DNA of 5,268 nt from Proteobacteria bacterium UBA6492 (GTDB lineage: Bacteria; Pseudomonadota; Gammaproteobacteria; UBA6429; Thiohalophilaceae), in contig DJMK01000135.1 of assembly GCA_002436485.1 (NCBI GenBank), positions 7,374 to 12,641 on the forward strand. The letters are read 5' to 3'. The position numbers and the translations under genes are program-made. Positions 1-5,005 of the stretch are shown here, one piece after another. Under the pieces are notes generated by a model, which saw only the letters and a program-made list of their open reading frames with translations, was not told the origin of the DNA and did not search any database. Each line of letters starts with the position of its first letter. Position 1 is the stretch's first letter.

Positions 1-536
1 GCCTCCTGCAGCGCGGCCTTGGCAATCTTGACCGGATCCTGTTTGCTGTCACTCGGGAAAAACGTCGCGTTGACCTGCCCGGCCACTGTCCTGAGCTGTT
101 CGATAGCCGCAGGCCGGTAAACGTCACAGCTGACCACCATGACTGATTTTTTCTGTCGTTCCTTGAGAAAGCGCGCCAGCTTGCCAACGGTGGTAGTTTT
201 ACCTGCACCCTGCAAACCTGCCATGAGAATGACGGCAGGCGGGGTCACGGCGAGATTCAGGGCATCATTCTCCTCGCCCATCAGCCGCGTCATTTCATCG
301 TTTACGACCTTGATAAAGGCCTGGCCAGGCGTCAGGCTCTTGATGACCTCTTCACCCACGGCACGCTCGCGCAGGTGATCAATGAATTCCTTGACTACGG
401 GCAAAGCCACATCGGCCTCCAGCAGGGCCATGCGCACTTCACGCAGTGTATCTTTTATATTGTCTTCGCTTAGCCGACCAACGCCACGAACATTACGTAT
501 CGTCTGACCGAGACGTTCACTGAGTCCATCAAACAT
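1..536 (-). CDS. ffh: Signal recognition particle GTPase Ffh, N-terminal part (runs off the left edge)
   Basis: Ffh is the cytoplasmic SRP GTPase that, with 4.5S RNA, binds signal sequences of nascent membrane and secreted proteins and docks with FtsY. The first 178 codons are in the window. Residues 1-90 are the helical N domain, beginning MFDGLSERLGQTIRNVRG as is typical of the family, with the LLEADVAL stretch at 39-46. The NG GTPase core follows: P-loop GLQGAGKTT at 107-115 and the DVYRPAAIEQL motif at 138-148. The rest of the G domain and the methionine-rich M domain lie beyond position 1. The start at 536 is fixed by homology; the region just upstream has no strong Shine-Dalgarno sequence. 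The gene lies 33 nt downstream of the MBL-fold hydrolase gene on the same strand, so co-transcription is likely, although a TATAAT box in the gap could give ffh its own promoter. Identity is essentially certain. Confidence 0.97.
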   Translation of the reverse strand, partial: MFDGLSERLGQTIRNVRGVGRLSEDNIKDTLREVRMALLEADVALPVVKEFIDHLRERAVGEEVIKSLTPGQAFIKVVNDEMTRLMGEENDALNLAVTPPAVILMAGLQGAGKTTTVGKLARFLKERQKKSVMVVSCDVYRPAAIEQLRTVAGQVNATFFPSDSKQDPVKIAKAALQE

Positions 537-568
537 GTCTGGTTACTGCTTCTACTGCTAAAAAAAGG

Positions 569-574
569 ATTATA
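569..574 (-). promoter_or_regulatory. Candidate -10 box (TATAAT) for ffh, overlapping the upstream gene's stop codon
   Basis: Read on the minus strand, 574 to 569 is a perfect TATAAT, and it shares bases with the TAA stop (572-570) of the hydrolase gene. Transcription would begin near 562, leaving a leader of about 26 nt before the ffh ATG at 536. No good -35 hexamer lies 16-18 nt upstream; the best nearby is TTAAGC at 599-594 with a 19-nt spacer. This is a suggestion only. Confidence 0.3.
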
Positions 575-1334
575 ACGTGATTCGGTCATCACCGCTTAAC
601 GGGTGAACATCAAGTCCATTGATGGCGGACTGGCACTCGGCAAAGATGGTTTGCTCGGCGCCCGGTTTGTTGTGGCTGATATAGACCTTGGGCTTATGTT
701 GCAACTTTTCCAGGTCTTCAGCCAGCAGGGTGGCACAGTAATGACCCGCGCGGCGGCACAGATCAATTTCGGCATTGGGAAATGCCGCTTCCACGATCAG
801 GACGTCCAGCCGGTCTTTTGCATTCAGGGCTTCCCAGAACGTGTCGTTACTGGTGGTGTCACCGCTGAATGCAAACACCCCCTTCGGTGACTCGACACGG
901 TAGCCGACACCCGGCACGATGTGGTTCACCCGAATCATGTCGAAACTGCGATCATTGATACGGCAGATCTCGCCGGGATTCATGGGTTGAAAGCGCATCA
1001 CTGGCTTATCAGGCGAAGGCAGGCTGGCAAAGTCCGGCCAAATCTTGTTATTGAAAATATGCTTTTGCAGCGCCTCGATGGTGGCTGGTTGGGCGTGAAT
1101 ATGAATGGGCTTTACGATGCGATCGAACAGGGTATCTATCAGCAACGGAAAACAGGCAATGTGATCAAGGTGTGAATGGGTCAGGAAGATATGCCGAATG
1201 CGCGACATTTCATCAATTGTAAGATCACCGATACCGGTTCCTGCATCAATGAGAATCTCCTGATCCAGCAGTAAGGTCGTGGTTTTGAGGTTTGCACCCA
1301 CACCTCCACTACATCCTAATACACGAATCTCCAT
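570..1334 (-). CDS. MBL-fold metallohydrolase, class II 3',5'-cyclic-nucleotide phosphodiesterase-like
   Basis: This 254-residue protein has the metallo-beta-lactamase fold. It starts MEIRVLGCSGG, the usual first strand and loop of RNase Z/phosphodiesterase-type members, so the ATG at 1334 is well placed even though its Shine-Dalgarno sequence is weak. Metal-site motifs in order are HSHLDH at 53-58, H138 in the NHIVPGVGY segment, D159 in FSGDT, and H221 in SHNKPG. The HxHLDH motif is shared with class II cyclic-nucleotide phosphodiesterases, but the residues after it (IACFPLLIDT) do not fit the full class II signature, so hydrolysis of cAMP or cGMP is an inference. There is no signal peptide, so the protein should be cytoplasmic, unlike the periplasmic Vibrio CpdP. 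Other MBL phosphodiesterase or nuclease activities are possible. It is the first gene of a likely two-gene unit with ffh and is divergent from the ypjD-like gene. Confidence 0.85.
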   Translation of the reverse strand: MEIRVLGCSGGVGANLKTTTLLLDQEILIDAGTGIGDLTIDEMSRIRHIFLTHSHLDHIACFPLLIDTLFDRIVKPIHIHAQPATIEALQKHIFNNKIWPDFASLPSPDKPVMRFQPMNPGEICRINDRSFDMIRVNHIVPGVGYRVESPKGVFAFSGDTTSNDTFWEALNAKDRLDVLIVEAAFPNAEIDLCRRAGHYCATLLAEDLEKLQHKPKVYISHNKPGAEQTIFAECQSAINGLDVHPLSGDDRITL

Positions 1335-1382
1335 AAACGGGCCTGTTGTTCCTTGTGCGAATCCTAGATTATGTCTTAATAA

Positions 1383-1411
1383 ATTATCATGCCACAGTGC
1401 AAGTAAACCAA
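1383..1411 (-). promoter_or_regulatory. Candidate sigma-70 promoter for the MBL hydrolase-ffh unit
   Basis: On the minus strand, a TTGGTT hexamer (1411-1406) is followed after exactly 17 nt by GATAAT (1388-1383). The -10 box matches the consensus at five of six positions and the -35 box at only three of six, as in promoters that need an activator. The predicted start is near 1376, about 40 nt before the ATG at 1334. This is a consensus match by eye, without experimental support. Confidence 0.35.
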
Positions 1412-1432
1412 AATGATACTGAGGTCACAAGC
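1411..1432. promoter_or_regulatory. Possible CRP-like site in the divergent spacer
   Basis: The 22 nt here start AAATGATA and continue, after six bases, with TCACA. Against the CRP consensus (AAATGTGA-N6-TCACATTT) the right core half-site is perfect and the left has two mismatches; the outer right bases do not match. Its centre lies about 45 nt upstream of the predicted start of the hydrolase promoter, near but not exactly at the usual class II activator position (-41.5). The site is weak and could be chance in an A+T-rich spacer. Confidence 0.2.
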
Positions 1433-1512
1433 TATCCCACTGATTTATCGAAATATCCTTTTCACTGTCACAGGCATATACATATCGATCACTTAGTATT
1501 TTTTCGGTCATT

Positions 1513-1532
1513 TGCTTAATCAGCATTAAGCA
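1513..1532. repeat. Perfect 8-bp inverted repeat with 4-nt spacer (operator-like)
   Basis: TGCTTAAT at 1513-1520 is the exact reverse complement of ATTAAGCA at 1525-1532, separated by CAGC. It lies about 90 nt upstream of the ypjD-like start and about 180 nt upstream of the divergent hydrolase start. A transcription terminator is unlikely, because the stem is A+T-rich, no real T-run follows on either strand, and the site lies between divergent genes. Binding by a dimeric regulator or an RNA hairpin in the leader of the plus-strand unit are the main readings. The regulator is unknown. Confidence 0.55.
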
Positions 1533-1619
1533 TTTCACGCAAATTTTGTGCGACAGGGTTAACATCTTTCTGATCCCAAACCCTTTTGTCATACCCAAAC
1601 TTACGCCACAATAGCCGTC

Positions 1620-2423
1620 ATGCTCGATAATATTCTCAGTAGCCTGGTGGTCCTGCTTTATCTTTCCCTGTCAGTCATGTTTGCCCACCGACTGATTAGC
1701 AAGGCAGATAGCCCACCTAAAAAAACATTACTCACTATCGGGCTGGTCACGGTTGTCGTACACGCCTACCTGGTCATTGGCAATTTATACACTGCTAACG
1801 GCCTGGACCTGAGTTTTTTCACGGTATCTTCACTGGTCGCCCTGGTGGTGACTGCAATGTTGTTATCCGCGGCCTGGCGCGAACCTATCGAAAGCCTTGC
1901 GATTGTGGTGTTGCCGATAGCGGCACTGGCCGTTCTGCTGCGCACGACCAGCGAACAGGCCAATCACCTGACCCGCGCACTGCCCTTTGGCCTGGAGCTA
2001 CATATCGTGTTCTCCATTGTAGCCTACAGCCTGCTGAGCCTGGCCGCCCTGCAATCGATTTTTCTGTACATTCACGATGCCCATCTGCATAACAAGCACC
2101 CGGGCGGATTCATTCGTGCCTTACCACCACTACAGACCATGGAGCGGCTACTGTTCCGGCTAATCGCGGTTGGGTTTGTCATTCTCAGCGTGTCACTGGT
2201 CAGTGGTATCTTTTATATAGAGGATATACTCGGTCAACACCTGGTCCACAAGACTGTTCTGTCTGCCGGCGCGTGGATCCTGTTCGCCGTATTGCTCCTG
2301 GGACGACGTGTATTTGGCTGGCGCGGCCGCATTGCCATTCGCTGGACCCTGGCCGGTTTTGCCCTGCTGCTACTGGCCTATTTTGGCAGTAAATTCGTCA
2401 TCGAGCTGGTCCTACAACGCTAG
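1620..2423 (+). CDS. ypjD: YpjD-like inner-membrane protein, CcsA/HemX cytochrome c assembly family
   Basis: This 267-residue integral membrane protein has about eight hydrophobic helices (near 3-25, 37-57, 66-85, 91-108, 126-150, 180-199, 212-228 and 239-262). Features seen in the CcsA/HemX-type family are H48 in a transmembrane helix (VVVHAYL), H128 at the start of helix 5 (ELHIVFSIVAYSLL), H210-K211 before helix 7 (LVHKTVLS..AW), the GRRVFGWRGR loop at 228-237, and the terminal AYFGSKFV segment. The WWD heme-handling motif of true CcsA/CcmC/CcmF proteins is absent, so a role in cytochrome c heme delivery should not be assumed; the function of YpjD is not established. Length and location (divergent from the ffh side, upstream of a CorB-like gene) match E. 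coli ypjD. The ATG has no visible Shine-Dalgarno sequence, and no other in-frame start lies just upstream. The next gene is 70 nt downstream. Confidence 0.88.
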   Translation: MLDNILSSLVVLLYLSLSVMFAHRLISKADSPPKKTLLTIGLVTVVVHAYLVIGNLYTANGLDLSFFTVSSLVALVVTAMLLSAAWREPIESLAIVVLPIAALAVLLRTTSEQANHLTRALPFGLELHIVFSIVAYSLLSLAALQSIFLYIHDAHLHNKHPGGFIRALPPLQTMERLLFRLIAVGFVILSVSLVSGIFYIEDILGQHLVHKTVLSAGAWILFAVLLLGRRVFGWRGRIAIRWTLAGFALLLLAYFGSKFVIELVLQR

Positions 2424-2430
2424 AATCGGC

Positions 2431-2459
2431 TTGACGTCACCGGGCTGTGTCGCTACTAA
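2431..2459 (+). promoter_or_regulatory. Candidate internal promoter for the corB-like gene
   Basis: TTGACG at 2431-2436 (five of six consensus bases) is followed after 17 nt by TACTAA at 2454-2459, a poor -10; shifting one base gives ACTAAT with four of six matches. Transcription would start near 2466, giving a leader of about 28 nt. It would let the transporter gene be expressed apart from the ypjD-like gene. Confidence 0.3.
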
Positions 2460-2476
2460 TGTAATATCTCATCAAT

Positions 2477-2496
2477 AAAGGAAATCTCGTTTTTTG
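2477..2496 (+). promoter_or_regulatory. Ribosome binding site and forced TTG start of the corB-like gene
   Basis: AAAGGAA at 2477-2483 precedes the TTG start at 2494-2496, with about 11 nt between the GGA core and the start. An in-frame TAA at 2476-2478 and the lack of any ATG or GTG between it and the conserved N-terminal helix make TTG the only reasonable start. The TTG sits at the end of a run of six T bases (2490-2495). Confidence 0.7.
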
Positions 2497-3804
2497 GACG
2501 CCATTCCACTTAGCGCCCTGATTGGGGCACTCGTTTTTCTTCTAATCGTATCCGCCTTTTTCTCCGGTTCTGAAACAGGATTGATGAGTCTGAACCGATA
2601 CCGGTTGCGTCACCTTGCCGATCAGAATCACAAGGGAGCGAAAATTGCCCTGCGCCTGCTGGGCAAACCGGAAAAACTCATTGGGGTCATACTGCTGGGC
2701 AATAACCTGGTCAATATCCTGGCTGCCTCCATAGCTACCCTGATTGGCTTGCGGCTCTATGGTGATACCGGCATTGCGATTGCTACCGGGGTACTGACCA
2801 TCGTGGTACTGGTGTTTGCCGAGGTTACGCCAAAGACCCTGGCGGCACTCCACCCGGAGCGTTTTGCCCTGCCCGCTTCCTACATACTCGAACCACTTCT
2901 GAAAATATTCTACCCGTTCGTGTGGATCGTAAATCATGCAGCCACCCTCATCTTTCGCATGCTGGGCATCAGCGCGCAGCAGGTGTCGCAGTACGATCTG
3001 AGCACCGAAGAGTTACGTATCGTTGTTAACGAAGCGGGAACGGTCATACCGCAGCGACATCAGCAGATGTTGCTCAACCTGCTGGACCTGGAAAAAGTCA
3101 CCGTTGAAGACATCATGGTGCCACGCAATGAAATCATTGGCATCGATATTGGGGATGACTGGGAAACCATTATTAACCAGATCCGCGACAGTCAACATAC
3201 CAAGCTGCCGGTATACGAAGGTGACATAAACCAGGTTATCGGTTTTTTACATCTGCGCAAAACCATCAAGCTGTTTGATAAACCGGAAGATGCAAACAAG
3301 GACAAACTCAAATCCATTATTCGCGATGCCTACTTTGTACCCGAAGGCACACCACTCAATACACAGCTACTGAATTTTCAACGGGAGAAACGCCGTATTG
3401 GCCTGGTGGTTGACGAGTACGGCGATATTCTCGGCCTGATTACACTTGAAGACTTGCTGGAAGAAATCGTTGGCGAGTTCACCACGGATCCGTCTGCCAC
3501 CAGCAAGGATATTCATCTTCAGGAAGATGGCAGTTACCTGGTTGATGGCAGCGCGACGATTCGCGATCTGAATCGGACACTCGACTGGAACCTGCCAACC
3601 GACGGACCAAAGACACTCAACGGCCTTATCATCGAGTACCTGGAGCATATTCCGGATACGGGTACCAGCCTGCTGATTACCGATTACCCGATGGAAGTAG
3701 TACAAACAACCAACAATACCGTGAAAACGGTACGTATCAATCCCAACTGGAAAGCAACACTCGTTGCAGAGGAAACCACGGAAAGCCCTGCCGCCTCCGA
3801 GTGA
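2494..3804 (+). CDS. corB: CorB/CorC-type (CNNM family) Mg2+ transport protein with DUF21, CBS pair and CorC_HlyC domains
   Basis: This 436-residue protein belongs to the CNNM/CorC family of inner-membrane Mg2+ transporters, in which Mg2+ efflux is thought to be driven by Na+ entry. The N-terminal transmembrane DUF21 domain (about 5-160) shows FFSGSETGLMSLNR at 22-35, the LLGNNLVNI segment at 67-75 and EVTPK at 110-114, which hold the conserved Ser, Glu, Asn and Pro/Lys residues around the ion site. An acidic juxtamembrane helix (STEELRIVV, 170-178) leads into two CBS domains (about 205-265 and 275-330), with IMVPRNE at 207-213 and VDEYGDILGLITLEDLLEE at 306-324. The second is the usual nucleotide-binding signature. 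A CorC_HlyC domain follows (about 340-418), with DGSYLVDGS at 345-353. Length and context (after the ypjD-like gene, near ffh) match E. coli CorB (YfjD). The last 18 residues are a polar tail. Confidence 0.93.
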   Translation: MDAIPLSALIGALVFLLIVSAFFSGSETGLMSLNRYRLRHLADQNHKGAKIALRLLGKPEKLIGVILLGNNLVNILAASIATLIGLRLYGDTGIAIATGVLTIVVLVFAEVTPKTLAALHPERFALPASYILEPLLKIFYPFVWIVNHAATLIFRMLGISAQQVSQYDLSTEELRIVVNEAGTVIPQRHQQMLLNLLDLEKVTVEDIMVPRNEIIGIDIGDDWETIINQIRDSQHTKLPVYEGDINQVIGFLHLRKTIKLFDKPEDANKDKLKSIIRDAYFVPEGTPLNTQLLNFQREKRRIGLVVDEYGDILGLITLEDLLEEIVGEFTTDPSATSKDIHLQEDGSYLVDGSATIRDLNRTLDWNLPTDGPKTLNGLIIEYLEHIPDTGTSLLITDYPMEVVQTTNNTVKTVRINPNWKATLVAEETTESPAASE

Positions 3805-3809
3805 CCCGT

Positions 3810-3839
3810 TGTACATCTGCATGAAATACAGTCTATAAT
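3810..3839 (+). promoter_or_regulatory. Probable sigma-70 promoter for the FHA-PilZ unit
   Basis: A perfect TATAAT at 3834-3839 lies 18 nt after TGTACA (3810-3815), which matches four of six -35 consensus bases. Transcription would start near 3846, giving a leader of about 38 nt before the GTG start at 3884. The element begins right after the corB-like stop codon (3804), where there is no hairpin terminator, so read-through from the upstream unit is also possible. Confidence 0.55.
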
Positions 3840-3872
3840 CGCAAGATAACTATAGAATTTTTAACTAATTTC

Positions 3873-3886
3873 GGAGAATTACAGTG
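3873..3886 (+). promoter_or_regulatory. Ribosome binding site deciding the GTG start of the FHA gene
   Basis: GGAGA at 3873-3877 lies 6 nt before GTG at 3884-3886. This is the strongest Shine-Dalgarno signal in the window. It supports the GTG start, and the first residues then begin the first beta strand of the FHA fold without waste. Confidence 0.75.
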
Positions 3887-4561
3887 TCTAAACTGACGCT
3901 GTCCTTCAAGGGTAGAGTCCTACGCATCTTTCCACTGCAGCAGGGCGTGACGCTAATTGGTAGCGCGCCAGACTGCAATGTGCACATCGATAGTCTTGCT
4001 GTCGAACCTAAGCATGCGCGCATAGAAACCCACGGACAGGATGCGATCTTGTTTGATCTCAGTTCTACAGATGGCACCTTCGTAGGCAATGAAAAAGTCA
4101 GTGAGCACAAACTCACCGATGGCGAGATCATTCGTGTCGGCAAACATACACTGATGTATAACTTTGAAGAAGCCAGCGAATTACATGCAAACGAATCTTC
4201 CACCAGCATTGATATTCTTCCACTTGCCGAAAAGCTGGAAGAAGAAGAACAAGTAGCTGAACCCGAGACTCCACCGAACGAAAGCGATATTGAAAATAAA
4301 ACACAGGGCTGGCTACAAATCCTGAATGGTCAGAACCTTGGCAAAACCATTAGCCTGAACAAATCTTTGACCAACCTCGGTAAACCCGGTGTGGCCACGG
4401 CGGTCATTACCAAACGCCCGGATGGTTACTTTATCTCGCACCTGGAAGGCAAACGTACACCGAAAGTCGGCAGCGAAGAAATTGGCGATCAGAGCGTCAA
4501 GCTGGAAGATGGCACGGTGATCACGATTGGTAATATCCAGATGCAGTTCTACCTGGCGTGA
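3884..4561 (+). CDS. FHA-domain protein with two FHA-like lobes and an acidic linker
   Basis: This 225-residue cytoplasmic protein has no signal peptide or membrane segment. Residues 3-94 form an FHA domain: LIGSAPDCNVHI at 24-35, KHARIE at 43-48, STDGTFVGNEKV at 61-72 and LTDGEIIRVG at 77-86. Residues 108-139 are an acidic, Pro/Glu-rich linker. Residues 142-224 repeat the pattern in degenerate form (LTNLGKPG, AVITKRPDGYFISHLEG, KLEDGTVITIG, MQFYLA), so the protein is probably a tandem FHA. In the first lobe, the residues that normally contact phosphothreonine are changed: the Arg of the GR motif is Ser27, the Ser of SxxH is Glu41 and the Asn of NG is Asp63, while the structural Gly26 and His44 remain. 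FHA domains usually bind phosphothreonine peptides; this one may bind a partner without phosphate. The PilZ gene follows after 45 nt, probably in the same transcript. Confidence 0.85.
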   Translation: MSKLTLSFKGRVLRIFPLQQGVTLIGSAPDCNVHIDSLAVEPKHARIETHGQDAILFDLSSTDGTFVGNEKVSEHKLTDGEIIRVGKHTLMYNFEEASELHANESSTSIDILPLAEKLEEEEQVAEPETPPNESDIENKTQGWLQILNGQNLGKTISLNKSLTNLGKPGVATAVITKRPDGYFISHLEGKRTPKVGSEEIGDQSVKLEDGTVITIGNIQMQFYLA

Positions 4562-4606
4562 TATCCATACTAAAGTTCCGGTCCCTTCCTTCCGATATCT
4601 AGGGGC

Positions 4607-5005
4607 ATGAGCGACAAAAATACACAGCAAATCCAACAGCGGCGGGTCTTTACCCGTATTCCTTTTGATGCCGATTACCGGTTACAGGACCCCAGTGCAG
4701 AGCGCTACTGGGAGGGACGCGTCGTGGATCTGAGCCTGCGTGGTACGCTGGTAGAACGCCCACAAAATCTGCAACCAGAAATCGGGCAGGAGTTCGTCGT
4801 CGAATTACTGCTCGGTGCTGATGCATTAAAAGTGGTGATGGTGGTGAGAGTCGCACACTTTGATGAGAAAAATATAGGTTTTCACTGCATGCATATCGAC
4901 CTGGAAAGCATCACTCACTTGCGCAAGATCCTGGAATTTAACCTGGGCAAGCCCGAAATGGTCGAACGCGAAATCACCGAGATGCTGAATATCGTCAACG
5001 GCTAG
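4607..5005 (+). CDS. Single-domain PilZ c-di-GMP receptor of the PA4608 (MapZ) type
   Basis: This 132-residue soluble protein consists almost entirely of one PilZ domain. Both c-di-GMP-binding motifs are intact: RxxxR as R13-VFT-R17 and DxSxxG as DLSLRG at 41-46. The C-terminal part (IDLESITHLRKILEFNLG, then MVEREITEML) closely follows Pseudomonas aeruginosa PA4608, which binds c-di-GMP and, as MapZ, acts on the chemotaxis methyltransferase CheR1. Whether this homologue has the same partner cannot be told here. The start is supported by the PA4608-like opening (MSD...RR.F.RI.FDAD), but the nearest purine run, AGGGG at 4601-4605, sits only 1 nt before the ATG, so initiation may be weak or coupled to the FHA gene 45 nt upstream. 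The stop codon overlaps that of convergent radA. Confidence 0.92.
   Translation: MSDKNTQQIQQRRVFTRIPFDADYRLQDPSAERYWEGRVVDLSLRGTLVERPQNLQPEIGQEFVVELLLGADALKVVMVVRVAHFDEKNIGFHCMHIDLESITHLRKILEFNLGKPEMVEREITEMLNIVNG
5002..5005. other. Overlapping convergent stop codons (CTAG)
   Basis: The palindrome CTAG supplies both stops: TAG at 5003-5005 ends the PilZ gene on the plus strand, and the TAG read from 5004 to 5002 ends radA on the minus strand. There is therefore no spacer for a shared bidirectional terminator. Each transcript must end inside, or antisense to, the other gene. Confidence 0.9.

Larger units (their letters stand above)
1335..1619. other. Divergent intergenic spacer (285 nt) between the hydrolase and ypjD-like genes
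   Basis: This A+T-rich, gene-free stretch must carry the start signals for both divergent units. It holds the candidate minus-strand promoter, a weak CRP-like site and a perfect inverted repeat, each listed separately. I found no tRNA or recognisable riboswitch. For the plus-strand genes no convincing promoter stands out. The best pairing, TTGTCA at 1586-1591 and CAATAG at 1609-1614 (17-nt spacer), would start transcription almost on the ATG at 1620, and the ATG has no Shine-Dalgarno sequence before it. Confidence 0.7.

Noticed and set aside
139..378. Plus-strand open frame of 79 codons inside ffh
   Set aside because: It is antisense to the strongly conserved N/G domain of Ffh, including the P-loop, and its translation resembles no known protein.
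560..592. Possible intrinsic terminator after the MBL hydrolase gene (GTGAT/ATCAC stem, then seven T bases on the minus strand)
   Set aside because: The stem is only 5 bp and lies about 10 nt from the T-run, so it does not have the form of an intrinsic terminator; it also overlaps coding sequence.
603..1175. Two plus-strand open frames opposite the MBL hydrolase gene
   Set aside because: Both are antisense to a gene with clear metal-binding motifs and have no ribosome site or recognisable domain.
1335..1619. Small RNA gene or riboswitch in the divergent spacer
   Set aside because: Apart from the single 8-bp inverted repeat there is no multi-stem structure or terminator that I could support by eye.
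2542..2937. Minus-strand open frame of 131 codons opposite the DUF21 region
   Set aside because: The plus strand encodes conserved family motifs throughout; the antisense translation is low-information and has no start signals.
3367..3822. Minus-strand open frame of 151 codons opposite the second CBS and CorC_HlyC domains
   Set aside because: It is long but fully explained as the shadow of a conserved gene; no recognisable domain and no supporting promoter.
3865..4209. Minus-strand open frame opposite the FHA gene's first lobe
   Set aside because: The plus-strand frame has a strong Shine-Dalgarno sequence and FHA motifs; the antisense protein is Ser/Leu-rich without a domain.
4313..4636. 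Minus-strand open frame spanning the FHA 3' end and the gap before PilZ
   Set aside because: It is antisense to two supported genes, with no homology I recognise.
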